The translations under genes and the position numbers were made by a program. The notes below the pieces were generated by a model that saw nothing but the letters and a program-made list of their open reading frames with translations, was not told where the DNA came from and made no database searches. 64,000 nt of DNA from an uncultured Blautia sp. (lineage in GTDB: Bacteria > Bacillota > Clostridia > Lachnospirales > Lachnospiraceae): NCBI GenBank assembly GCA_937900135.1, contig CALCDJ010000084.1:6018-70017 (forward strand), in the 5' to 3' direction. Within the stretch, counting starts at the first letter, position 1, and each line of letters begins with the position of its first letter. Positions 44,010 through 52,398 of this stretch are shown here, one piece after another.

Positions 44010-44218
44010 ACGAGTTCACCTACTTTTTTTATTATTTTATCATAAATCCGATTTTTTTTCATCATCTTTTGTGAAGTATTTTATAAAAGTAATGTTACAT
44101 ATTTAACAAAAGAAAAGGAAGTATAGATTGAAAAAAGATAAAAAATAATAATATTTATGCGATATGCATAATTATAAAGAGATAAAAATGTTATTATTGA
44201 CGAACTTAAATAAAAGTA

Positions 44219-44245
44219 TTGACAAAAGAATGGGGGGGGTATACT
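44219..44245 (+). promoter_or_regulatory. Promoter with a G8 tract inside the spacer
   Basis: TTGACA (44219-44224) and TATACT (44240-44245) are separated by only 15 bases, and eight consecutive G (44232-44239) fill the part next to the -10. The best spacing is 17, so two extra G would make a near-consensus promoter. The predicted transcript starts about 45 bases before the ATPase gene. Confidence 0.6.
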
Positions 44246-44296
44246 CATCTCAGAAAGGGATTTAAGTGTATGATATGTAAAAAAGGCGGTGAAGGA

Positions 44297-45793
44297 ATGG
44301 ACGAAATCAAAATGAGGGTTAGCGGTATAGAAAAATCGTTCCCAGGTGTTAAAGCATTGAGCAATATTGATTTTGCTGTTCGAAAGGGCACAGTGCATGC
44401 GCTTTGTGGCGAAAATGGTGCGGGCAAGTCAACGTTGATGAAAATTATCATGGGGCTTTATCAGGCAGATAAAGGACAGATTTTTTTAGATGAAAAACCC
44501 GTGACGATTAAAAATCCAATACAAGCGATGGAAATGGGAATTTCTATGGTTGCGCAGGAACTTAATTATGTACCGGAATTGTCGGTGGAAGAAAATCTTT
44601 TTCTTGGAAGATTACCAGTAAACAAATTAGGAAAAGTTGACTGGAAAAAAGTAAGAAAAGATGCACAGAAATTTTTGGAAGAAGAGAATCTTCCATATAA
44701 ACCAACACAAAAATTAAAAACATTGACAGTATCTGACATTCAAATGCTCGAAATTATTAAAGCAGTTACTAATAATGCTAAGGTTATTATTATGGATGAA
44801 CCAACATCATCAATTACGCAAAGAGAAGTAGAAAACCTTTTTAATAAGATTGAGGAGTTGAAGAAACAAGGTATTTCTATAATTTATATATCACATAAGA
44901 TGGAAGAGGTGTTCAGAATTGCGGATGATATTTCTATTTTACGTGATGGAGCAGTAGTGTCTACTGACAGAGCAGAAGATTTAGATTTAGATACAGTTAT
45001 TTCCAGAATGGTTGGTAGAAAATTAGAGAATGTTTATCCAAAAGAGGATGTAAAAATCGGAGAGAAGGCTTTAGAAGTAAAGAATTTTTCAAGAAAAGAT
45101 TTGTTTGAGAATATAAACTTTTATGTGAAAAAAGGTGAAATTGTAGGATTTGCAGGGCTTGTTGGAGCTGGACGCACAGAAACCATGAGAGCTGTTTTTG
45201 GATTAGATCCTCATGATTCGGGAGAAATCGAGATTGAGGGTAGGCCAGTGAAAATAAAGTGTCCGCATGACAGCATTAAAAATAAAATGGTTATGCTGTC
45301 AGAAAGTAGACGAGACGATGGAATTATACCTGTAAGAAGCGTCATGGAGAATGCCAGTTTGGCTAGCCTGGAGCGTATAATTTACAATGGATACACTCAT
45401 AAATCAAAGGAGCGTAAAGATGTTAAGGACAGTTTTGAAAAGATGCATGTAAAAACAGCAACGTTAGATACTGCAATTTCTACACTATCCGGTGGAAACC
45501 AACAGAAGGTGCTTCTTGCTAGATGGATGTTATGTGAACCGGATATCATGATCCTTGATGAACCAACAAGAGGTATTGATGTGGGCGCTAAGTTTGAGAT
45601 TTATAAGTTGATCACGGATATTGTAAAAGAAGGAAAAGCTGTTATTATGGTTTCTTCAGAACTTCCAGAGTTGATTGGTATGTGTGATAGGATTTATATT
45701 ATGAATCAAGGAAAAATTAGTGGATGCATCAATAGAGAAGAGTTTTCTCAGGAAATTATTATGAGATATGCTACGGGTTTGCAGAATGACTAA
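44297..45793 (+). CDS. Sugar/polyol ABC transporter ATP-binding protein (RbsA/MglA family)
   Basis: This is the ATPase of the second CUT2 importer. The first ABC domain has Walker A GENGAGKST near residue 40 and IIMDEPTSSITQ near 164; the second has GLVGAGRTE in place of Walker A near 283 and the signature LSGGNQQKVLLARW near 398. The total is 498 residues. The ATG at 44297 (MDEIKMRVSG) has AAAGGCGG upstream; an ATG at 44270 with AAAGGG is an alternative adding nine residues. The permease gene follows after 14 bases. Codon use is more AT-rich than in the other CUT2 ATPase gene at 34.5 kb. Confidence 0.9.
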   Translation: MDEIKMRVSGIEKSFPGVKALSNIDFAVRKGTVHALCGENGAGKSTLMKIIMGLYQADKGQIFLDEKPVTIKNPIQAMEMGISMVAQELNYVPELSVEENLFLGRLPVNKLGKVDWKKVRKDAQKFLEEENLPYKPTQKLKTLTVSDIQMLEIIKAVTNNAKVIIMDEPTSSITQREVENLFNKIEELKKQGISIIYISHKMEEVFRIADDISILRDGAVVSTDRAEDLDLDTVISRMVGRKLENVYPKEDVKIGEKALEVKNFSRKDLFENINFYVKKGEIVGFAGLVGAGRTETMRAVFGLDPHDSGEIEIEGRPVKIKCPHDSIKNKMVMLSESRRDDGIIPVRSVMENASLASLERIIYNGYTHKSKERKDVKDSFEKMHVKTATLDTAISTLSGGNQQKVLLARWMLCEPDIMILDEPTRGIDVGAKFEIYKLITDIVKEGKAVIMVSSELPELIGMCDRIYIMNQGKISGCINREEFSQEIIMRYATGLQND

Positions 45794-45807
45794 TTGGAGG
45801 AAGGAAA

Positions 45808-46785
45808 ATGAAATTAAAAAAGTCAGAAAATTTACAAAAATTCAGCATTTATATTGTACTTATTGTGTTGTTTGTTGTATGCAGCTTAATTAGTCCTTAT
45901 TTTTTACAATATAGCAATCTAATTAATGTAGCAAGACAGTTGGGTGTAGGAATTTTAATCGCTTACGGTGAAATGCTTTTGATTATAAGTGGTTTTATTG
46001 ATTTGTCAGTAGGATCAGTATTGGCATTAGCTGGTGTATATTCTGTATCTGTATATAAGGCGACAAATTCAATTCTTCTTGCTTTAATCGTAGCGGTAGT
46101 TACTGGTGTTGGATGTAATATTGTAAATGCTGTTTTTATAGCAGAATTTAATGTTCCGGCTTTTATTGCTACTTTAGGTATGCAGCAGGCAGCTAGAGGA
46201 TTGGCACTATATTTTACCGGTGGTCAGAATATTTTGCAATTAGGCGGCTTTGTAAAAATTGGTCAAGGAATGGTTGGTCCGATTCCGGTTCCTGTAATCA
46301 TTGTTATTGTAACAACGGTAGTTGTTTGGTATTTAGTAAATAATACGAGATATGGACGAAGCCTGTATGCGATTGGCGGAAGCAGAGCAGCTGCAGAAGC
46401 AAGTGGAATTAATGCAAAGAGAAGTATTTATAAGTCTTACATATTAAATGGAATTTTGGCAGGACTTGCGGGAATGATTTTTATGGCAAGAAATAATGCT
46501 GGTTTGCCAAATGGAGCGATTGGATATGAAATGACAGGCTTGACAGCTGCGATTGTAGGTGGAACTTCATTTACAGGCGGTATTGGTACAGTTAGTGGAA
46601 CTATTGCAGGTGCTTTCATCATTGGATTTCTTGAAAATGTTATGAACTTGATGGGTGTTAATTCATATATCCAACAAATAATTGAGGGAGGAATTATTGT
46701 ATTAGCGGTGGCTTTTGACGTTGTAAGTAAATCTAAAAAATCGAAAAAAGTTATTATTGTAAAAGAAACAAATAATGAAAAATAA
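45808..46785 (+). CDS. Sugar/polyol ABC transporter permease (RbsC family)
   Basis: This is the single membrane subunit of the second CUT2 importer, probably acting as a dimer. It has 325 residues and about ten helices, with the signature SGFIDLSVGSVLALAG near residue 68 and the glycine-rich AAIVGGTSFTGGIGTVSG near 248. AGGAGGAA-like TTGGAGGAAGG precedes the ATG. A small hairpin separates it from the binding-protein gene. The cargo is likely a pentitol or hexitol because a polyol dehydrogenase and xylulokinase follow. Confidence 0.89.
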   Translation: MKLKKSENLQKFSIYIVLIVLFVVCSLISPYFLQYSNLINVARQLGVGILIAYGEMLLIISGFIDLSVGSVLALAGVYSVSVYKATNSILLALIVAVVTGVGCNIVNAVFIAEFNVPAFIATLGMQQAARGLALYFTGGQNILQLGGFVKIGQGMVGPIPVPVIIVIVTTVVVWYLVNNTRYGRSLYAIGGSRAAAEASGINAKRSIYKSYILNGILAGLAGMIFMARNNAGLPNGAIGYEMTGLTAAIVGGTSFTGGIGTVSGTIAGAFIIGFLENVMNLMGVNSYIQQIIEGGIIVLAVAFDVVSKSKKSKKVIIVKETNNEK

Positions 46786-46800
46786 TGTTATTTATAAAGA

Positions 46801-46826
46801 ACTATCCTGCCTTTGGCAGTTTTAGT
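46801..46826 (+). terminator. Small hairpin before the binding-protein gene
   Basis: CTGCC (46807-46811) pairs with GGCAG (46815-46819), with ACTA/TAGT outer arms and a short T run. It is probably a partial terminator or processing site within the operon. Confidence 0.5.
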
Positions 46827-46856
46827 GAACAATAAAATTTAAGGAGGAAAAGTATT

Positions 46857-47897
46857 ATGAAAGCAAAGAAGGTCGGAGCAGTTTTATTGGCGGGAGTTAT
46901 GGCATTGACAATGATAGCTCCAATGAATGTTAGTGCGGCTGATAAAAAGAGAGTGTGTTTTGTATCCCGTGCAAGTGCAGATACATTTGCAGCATGGATG
47001 ACCACTGAAATGAAAAAACAGGCAGAAAAATATGAAAATATTGAATTGACCTGTGTTAGTGGTGAAGGAGATGATAACAAAGAAAATGGTCTCCTAGAGG
47101 ACTGTATTACAAAACAGTACGATTTGGTTATTGTACAATCTAATAATAATGCAGCACAAGCACCATATGTTCAGCAGCTTGTAGATGCGGGAATTCCTGT
47201 AATTACAACAAATCCAACTACTCACCAGAGTGATTTAGATGGAAGTGACGATAATTCTGTTATGGCTGGAACAGGAACGGTTGATGCGGATCCAGTTGAG
47301 CAGGCAAAAGTAGGCGCAGAACGAGCAGTAGAAGAGATTCCAGAAAACGCGAATGTTGTAGTGTTGAAAGGACCTTCAGGAAATTATCATGCAGATAAGA
47401 GACGTGAAGCTTGGGATGAATACTTTTTCTCAAAACGTGATGATGTAACAATTCTTTATGAGGATTTTGCAAACTGGAATAGCGATGAAGCTTTGACATT
47501 AATGGAATCATGGGTTCAGTCAGGAACACATATTGATGCTATTATTTCTATGAATGATAACATGGCTGCAGGTGCGATTGAAGCAATTAGAGAGAATAAG
47601 GATTACTTTAATGAAGATGGAACTGCTAATTTTTTGGCATATGGGGTGGATGGAACAGCTCAGGGCTGTCTTCTTGTTAAGGAAGGTCTTTTGACATGTA
47701 CGGCTTTGCAGTCCGCAGCAGATCTGGCAGCCAAAAATATGGAATATGCAGAAAAGGTTTTGAATGGTGAAATGAAAGTCACAGAAGTCAACGATTTTGT
47801 AGACGCACCAGAAATTAACGCTGAAAACGTTGATGATTATCTCCAGATTTACATTGATAATGGAGAAATTTCAGAAAGCGACGTGGCAGAAGAATAA
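46857..47897 (+). CDS. Sugar/polyol-binding protein of the second CUT2 importer (RbsB family)
   Basis: This exported protein captures the substrate of the importer. A signal peptide covers about residues 1-27 (MKAKKVGAVLLAGVMAL..., cleavage near VSA-ADK); no cysteine lies in this part, so no lipid anchor is predicted. The mature domain starts KRVCFVSRASADTFAAW and has PVITTNPTT, ISMNDNMAAGAIEAI and AYGVDGTAQG strands typical of the family. The length is 346 residues. AAGGAGG precedes the ATG. A strong terminator follows, so the enzyme genes downstream may be expressed at a lower level. Confidence 0.9.
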   Translation: MKAKKVGAVLLAGVMALTMIAPMNVSAADKKRVCFVSRASADTFAAWMTTEMKKQAEKYENIELTCVSGEGDDNKENGLLEDCITKQYDLVIVQSNNNAAQAPYVQQLVDAGIPVITTNPTTHQSDLDGSDDNSVMAGTGTVDADPVEQAKVGAERAVEEIPENANVVVLKGPSGNYHADKRREAWDEYFFSKRDDVTILYEDFANWNSDEALTLMESWVQSGTHIDAIISMNDNMAAGAIEAIRENKDYFNEDGTANFLAYGVDGTAQGCLLVKEGLLTCTALQSAADLAAKNMEYAEKVLNGEMKVTEVNDFVDAPEINAENVDDYLQIYIDNGEISESDVAEE

Positions 47898-47907
47898 TTA
47901 TTACTAT

Positions 47908-47938
47908 ACTTGCCCGGCGCAAAACCGGGCAAGTTTTT
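47908..47938 (+). terminator. Rho-independent terminator after the binding-protein gene
   Basis: ACTTGCCCGG at 47908-47917 pairs with CCGGGCAAGT at 47925-47934, followed by T. Read-through would be needed to reach the dehydrogenase and kinase genes unless they have their own promoter, and none is obvious in the 24 bases that follow. Confidence 0.88.
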
Positions 47939-47961
47939 AGTTAAGAAAGGGGACAAAAAAT

Positions 47962-49011
47962 ATGAAAATGCAGAAAGCTGCTTTTATGCGAGGAACAGAT
48001 AATATGATTATTAAGGAAGTTCCCGTACCTCAGATTAAAAGTTCAGAGGTTTTGGTATCAATTGAATACGTAGGTATTTGTGGTTCTGATGTTCATTATT
48101 ACCATAATGGAAATTGTGGAGCATATAAAGTAAATCTAGAAGAAGATTTTATGTTAGGGCATGAATGTGCAGGAACAATTGTACAAGTTGGAGATGAGGT
48201 TGAAAATCTTAAAGTTGGAGATCGGGTTGCATTAGAACCGGGAATTACCTGTGGAAAATGTGAATTTTGCAAATCAGGACATTATAATCTTTGTCCAGAT
48301 GTTGTTTTTCTTGCAACGCCTCCAGTTCAGGGATGTAATGAGGAATTTATTGCATTTCCGGCAGATATGTGTTTTAAACTTCCTGAGAATGTATCGTCAA
48401 AAGAAGGGGCATTAATCGAACCTTTATCAGTTGGTTTTTACGCCGCAGAGCAAGGTGGAATTAGTACTGGAGATACAGTTGTTATTTTAGGAGCTGGCTG
48501 TATTGGCCTTGTAACGTTATTAGCATGTAAAGCTAATGGAGCAGGAAAAATTATTGTAGCAGATCTTGTTCAGGCAAGATTGGATAAGGCGATGGAACTT
48601 GGTGCAACTGCGGTTATTAATAGCGGAAATGAAGATGCGCTTGAAAGAATTAAAGATCTGACTGATGGGCGTGGAGCAGATGTAGTATTTGAAACTGCCG
48701 GATCTCCGGTTACAATTTCTCAAACTCCATTTATTGTAAGAAGAGGTGGAACCATTACGCTTGTTGGTATTTCTGCAAAAGAAGAAATAAATTATAATTT
48801 TGCGCAAATTATGGATAAAGAAGCAACGATTAAATCGGTTTTCCGCTATAAAAATATTTATCCAAAAGCAATTGCAGCAGTGGCAAGCGGTGCGATTGAT
48901 TTGAAGAATATTGTGACACATGAGTTTAAATTGGAGAATATTAAAGAAGCTTATGATGAAGCTGTAAATAATAAAACTGATTTGGTAAAGGCAGTAATAA
49001 AGGTGAAATGA
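47962..49011 (+). CDS. Zinc-dependent polyol dehydrogenase (xylitol/sorbitol dehydrogenase-like)
   Basis: This cytoplasmic NAD-dependent enzyme oxidises a polyol such as xylitol, arabitol or sorbitol to a ketose. The catalytic zinc ligands are Cys40 in GICGSDVHYY and His-Glu in MLGHECAG; four structural zinc cysteines occur in CGKCEFCKSGHYNLC. The Rossmann motif LGAGCIGLV lies near residue 177. The GSDVHYYxxG pattern is typical of sorbitol/xylitol dehydrogenases. The length of 349 residues is normal. The xylulokinase gene starts five bases after its stop, which favours xylitol or D-arabitol to D-xylulose. Confidence 0.88.
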   Translation: MKMQKAAFMRGTDNMIIKEVPVPQIKSSEVLVSIEYVGICGSDVHYYHNGNCGAYKVNLEEDFMLGHECAGTIVQVGDEVENLKVGDRVALEPGITCGKCEFCKSGHYNLCPDVVFLATPPVQGCNEEFIAFPADMCFKLPENVSSKEGALIEPLSVGFYAAEQGGISTGDTVVILGAGCIGLVTLLACKANGAGKIIVADLVQARLDKAMELGATAVINSGNEDALERIKDLTDGRGADVVFETAGSPVTISQTPFIVRRGGTITLVGISAKEEINYNFAQIMDKEATIKSVFRYKNIYPKAIAAVASGAIDLKNIVTHEFKLENIKEAYDEAVNNKTDLVKAVIKVK

Positions 49012-49015
49012 TTGT

Positions 49016-50479
49016 ATGATATATATAGGAATCGATTTGGGGACTTCAGCGGTTAAGCTTTTGGCGATGAATGAAAAAGGAAGGATTCTTAATACAGTGT
49101 CTAAAGAATACCCTCTTTTGTTCCCAGCGCCAGGATGGTCAGAACAAAATCCAGAAGATTGGTTTCGGGCGGTTTTAGCAGGGCTGAAAGAGCTTGTCTC
49201 TACATTGGAAGCAAGTAAAATTGCAGGAATTGGAGTAGGTGGACAAATGCATGGCTTGGTTATATTGGATAAATATGATCAAGTAATTAGGCCCGCTATT
49301 TTGTGGAATGATGGAAGAACCGAAAAGCAAACAGATTATCTTAATCAAGTAATCGGAAAAGATAAGCTTTCAATGTATACTGCAAATATAGCTTTTGCAG
49401 GTTTTACAGCACCTAAAATCCTTTGGATTAAAGAGAATGAACCAGAGAATTATAAAAAAATCTCAAAAATAATGTTGCCAAAAGATTATATTACATTTAA
49501 ATTATCAGGGGCTTTTTGTACAGATTATTCCGATGCATCTGGTATGTTACTTATGGATGTTAAGAATAAAAAATGGTCTCGGGAAATGATGGAAATTTGT
49601 GGAATCACGGAGAAACTTTTGCCAGTTTTACATGAAAGCTTTGAAGTAGTAGGAAATCTAAAACCACAAATTGCAACAGAAGTTGGAATTTCAGATTCTG
49701 TTAAATTGGTGGCGGGTGCAGGAGATAATGCAGCGGCTGCAGTTGGAACAGGGACAGTCGGTTCAGGACGTTGTAATATATCTCTTGGAACTAGCGGCAC
49801 GATTTTTATATCTGATAAAAAGTTTTGCATGGATGAACATAACGCATTACACTCTTTTGCACATGCAGATGGAAATTATCATTTAATGGGATGTATGTTA
49901 AGTGCGGCTTCCTGTAATAAATGGTGGATGGATGAAATATTGAGAATAAACGATTATGGGAAAGAGCAACAAAACATCAAAAAACTTGGTGAAAATAAAG
50001 TTTTCTTTTTACCATATTTGATGGGAGAACGTTCCCCGCACAATAATCCAAATGCGAGAGCGTCGTTTATCGGTATGAGTATGGATTCCAAAAGAAGTGA
50101 TATGACACAAGCTGTCATGGAGGGCGTTGCATTTGGATTGAGAGATTCGTTAGAAGTGGCGAAGAAACTTGGAATTTCACTGGAACGTACTAAAATTTGT
50201 GGTGGTGGAGCCAAAAGTGTTCTCTGGAAAAAAATGATTGCAAATATCATGAATTTAAAAGTAGATACCGTAGAAACAGAAGAGGGACCAGGATACGGCG
50301 GTGCAATTTTGGCTGCTGTAGGATGTGGTGAATTTAAAAATGTAGAAGCTGCTACGGAAGAATTAGTGAGAGTTGTAGATACCATTGAACCAGAGCCGGA
50401 ATTAGTGGAAAAATATGAAAAACAGTATCAGAAATTCAAAATGTTTTATCCAACAATGAAGCCTTTATTTGAAGTGTAA
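49016..50479 (+). CDS. xylB: Xylulokinase
   Basis: This FGGY kinase phosphorylates D-xylulose to D-xylulose 5-phosphate for the pentose phosphate pathway. It has the N-terminal GIDLGTSAVKLL, substrate-loop motifs VGGQMHGLV near residue 78 and ILWNDGRTE near 97, DYSDASGMLLMD near 168, the catalytic Asp in GAGDNAAAAVG near 239 and GGGAKSVLWKKM near 400. The length of 487 residues is normal. It is coupled to the dehydrogenase gene (spacing five bases). This makes a complete import-oxidise-phosphorylate route for a pentitol. AT-rich codon use matches the rest of the cassette. Confidence 0.93.
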   Translation: MIYIGIDLGTSAVKLLAMNEKGRILNTVSKEYPLLFPAPGWSEQNPEDWFRAVLAGLKELVSTLEASKIAGIGVGGQMHGLVILDKYDQVIRPAILWNDGRTEKQTDYLNQVIGKDKLSMYTANIAFAGFTAPKILWIKENEPENYKKISKIMLPKDYITFKLSGAFCTDYSDASGMLLMDVKNKKWSREMMEICGITEKLLPVLHESFEVVGNLKPQIATEVGISDSVKLVAGAGDNAAAAVGTGTVGSGRCNISLGTSGTIFISDKKFCMDEHNALHSFAHADGNYHLMGCMLSAASCNKWWMDEILRINDYGKEQQNIKKLGENKVFFLPYLMGERSPHNNPNARASFIGMSMDSKRSDMTQAVMEGVAFGLRDSLEVAKKLGISLERTKICGGGAKSVLWKKMIANIMNLKVDTVETEEGPGYGGAILAAVGCGEFKNVEAATEELVRVVDTIEPEPELVEKYEKQYQKFKMFYPTMKPLFEV

Positions 50480-50582
50480 ATTGCTAAGGCATATTTAATC
50501 ATAACGAGAATTAAAAGTAAATGCATTTCAACAAATGGAGCTATTGGGAAATGACGTTTTAACCCCCTAAATCTTAAAACAA

Positions 50583-50642
50583 GGATCTCTCATAGAAATC
50601 AGTGTTTTTCACACTTATTTTCTATGGGAGATTTTTGTTTTT
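50583..50642 (+). terminator. Terminator after xylB
   Basis: GATCTCTCATAGAAA at 50584-50598 pairs with TTTCTATGGGAGATT near 50619-50633 with one mismatch, followed by a long T-rich tract. It may also serve the minus-strand alarmone synthetase gene that ends at 50687. Confidence 0.8.
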
Positions 50643-50686
50643 TTTGGACTATCATTTTCCGATAATTCTATTACATATAAAAATAA

Positions 50687-51364
50687 TCAGATCTCATGAA
50701 ACTGACCGATCATATTTTTAATTCGAAGCATTTCATTATCCGTATCGATGATTTTTTGGGCGCAGGCATAAAGCTCGCGGCTGACAATGTCGTAGCCTTC
50801 CATTTCTTCAATGTCCTGTTTATAACGAAGCTGGTGTTCCAGGGTAGCCCAAAAGTCCATACCGATGGTACGAATCTGGATTTCTGCCAGCATAGGTGTT
50901 TTTCCTTTGGAGAAAAATACGGGGATTTCCACGATCATATGGTAGCTTCGATAACCGTTGGGCTTGGGGTTTTTAATGTAGTCTCGGATTTCCAGAATTT
51001 TGATATCATCCTGGTTGGAAAGTAATTCTGCAATGGTATAAATATCGTCGATAAATGCACATACGACACGGATTCCAGCAACATCATGAAGATGTGTCTG
51101 AATATTTTCCGCAGTAAAATCATATCCAAGTTTTTTTAGTTTACGATAAATACTTTCTGGTTTTTTTATCCTTGATTTGATAAAGGAAATAGGATTTCGT
51201 TTATATTCAGCAGAAAATTCATCGTCCAGAACTTCTAATTTAGTACGAATTTCACGAATGGTACAACGGTACATCATCATTAATTCATTAAACCTGGCCG
51301 TATTGTTGATAAACTGTTCCGGATTGCTGGTTTCAAGCCAATTCTCTGTGCTTTTTTCGTTCAT
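50687..51364 (-). CDS. Small alarmone synthetase (RelQ-type GTP pyrophosphokinase)
   Basis: The enzyme transfers pyrophosphate from ATP to GDP or GTP, making (p)ppGpp, without a hydrolase domain. RelA/SpoT synthetase motifs are seen: SFIKSRIKKPESIYRKLKK near residue 60, HDVAGIRVVC near 92, PNGYRSYHMIVE near 135 and AEIQIRT...DFWATLEHQLRYK near 160. The 225-residue length, lack of HD, TGS and ACT domains, and C-terminal helices fit the RelQ/YjbM group. It stands alone with its own promoter and GAAAGGA ribosome site. The stress signal that controls it is not evident here. Confidence 0.9.
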   Translation of the reverse strand: MNEKSTENWLETSNPEQFINNTARFNELMMMYRCTIREIRTKLEVLDDEFSAEYKRNPISFIKSRIKKPESIYRKLKKLGYDFTAENIQTHLHDVAGIRVVCAFIDDIYTIAELLSNQDDIKILEIRDYIKNPKPNGYRSYHMIVEIPVFFSKGKTPMLAEIQIRTIGMDFWATLEHQLRYKQDIEEMEGYDIVSRELYACAQKIIDTDNEMLRIKNMIGQFHEI

Positions 51365-51409
51365 GGTATCAGATCCTTTCTTTCGGATGAATTGTTGATT
51401 GTATGTACA

Positions 51410-51437
51410 TTATAACAGAAAAAAGAATTTTAACAAG
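51410..51437 (-). promoter_or_regulatory. Promoter of the alarmone synthetase gene
   Basis: On the minus strand, TTGTTA (51432-51437) and a perfect TATAAT (51410-51415) are separated by 16 bases. Confidence 0.7.
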
Positions 51438-51478
51438 AAATAAGGGAAAATCTGTAACTAGGAAGTTTAAAATAAGTA

Positions 51479-51507
51479 TTGTAAAACTTTGATAGGCAAG
51501 GTATGAT
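51479..51507 (+). promoter_or_regulatory. Candidate promoter for the metallo-hydrolase gene
   Basis: TTGTAA (51479-51484) and TATGAT (51502-51507) are separated by 17 bases. It is back to back with the alarmone synthetase promoter. Confidence 0.6.
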
Positions 51508-51563
51508 TAAATTGACTTGTATAGTTAATAACGAAGTGTTTATGTGTGAAAGGGGAGTAAATT

Positions 51564-52385
51564 ATGCGAATTGTTACATTAATGGAAAATACGGCTGTTT
51601 CAGAGGAGTTTTTGAGCAGTCATGGCCTCAGCTTTTACATAGAGACAAAGAATCATAAAATACTGTTTGATATGGGACAGGATGGAAAATTCCTGAAAAA
51701 TGCAGAAAAATTAGGAATAGATGTAAGTGCAATAGACTTGGCTATATTATCCCACGGCCATTATGATCACGGCGGTGGACTGGAAGCTTTTTTGGAGGTG
51801 AATCAAAAGGCATCGATACATATTCAGAAAAAGGCATTGGGAGAATTTTATGCAAAAGACCCGGACAAGCTTCGTTATATTGGACTTTCCGATACATGGA
51901 AAAATCATCCAAGAGTCGTCTGCCATACAGGGGATTACAAGCTGGATGCAGGACTTCTTGTTTTTGCAGGGGTTACAGGAAGGGAGTGTTATTCTCCAGC
52001 GAATGACAGACTTCTGGTATCCATGAATGGGCATTTGATGCAGGATCTTTTTATGCATGAACAGAATCTTTTGATCAAAGAAGGCAATAAAATGGTGTTG
52101 ATTGCCGGATGCGCGCATAATGGAATCGTAAATATCTTAAAGAAAGCAGAAAGTTTGAGTCCTTCCGGGGTGGATGTTGTTCTTGGAGGAATGCACTTGA
52201 TGCATGCGTACCCGGAAGAAGAAAAACAGAGGGAATTCTGCCACACCATGGCAGAAAAGCTGAAGGAACATAAAAGCATTTATTATACAGGGCATTGCAC
52301 CAGTGTGGAGGCATACGAGATGCTTCAAAAAGAACTGGGAAGTCAAATGAATTATCTGGCAGCAGGAAGTGTGCTGGAGTTATAA
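51564..52385 (+). CDS. Metallo-beta-lactamase-fold hydrolase
   Basis: This is a cytoplasmic metal-dependent hydrolase of the MBL fold, closest in pattern to the group annotated as beta-ribofuranosylaminobenzene 5'-phosphate synthase-like or generic MBL hydrolases. The metal motif HGHYDHGG lies at residues 64-71 (His64, His66, Asp68, His69), and further conserved residues are in AGCAHNGI near 180, GGMHL near 212 and TGHCTS near 249. The length of 273 residues is normal. GGGGAG precedes the ATG. The gene ends 13 bases before a zinc alcohol dehydrogenase gene. The true substrate is unknown. Confidence 0.82.
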   Translation: MRIVTLMENTAVSEEFLSSHGLSFYIETKNHKILFDMGQDGKFLKNAEKLGIDVSAIDLAILSHGHYDHGGGLEAFLEVNQKASIHIQKKALGEFYAKDPDKLRYIGLSDTWKNHPRVVCHTGDYKLDAGLLVFAGVTGRECYSPANDRLLVSMNGHLMQDLFMHEQNLLIKEGNKMVLIAGCAHNGIVNILKKAESLSPSGVDVVLGGMHLMHAYPEEEKQREFCHTMAEKLKEHKSIYYTGHCTSVEAYEMLQKELGSQMNYLAAGSVLEL

Positions 52386-52398
52386 AAGGGGGAGGATC

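Noticed and set aside
44093..44111. GTTA/TAAC half-sites in the ROK-importer intergenic region considered as the ROK operator
   Set aside because: Arms of only four bases in AT-rich DNA are not enough to support a site.
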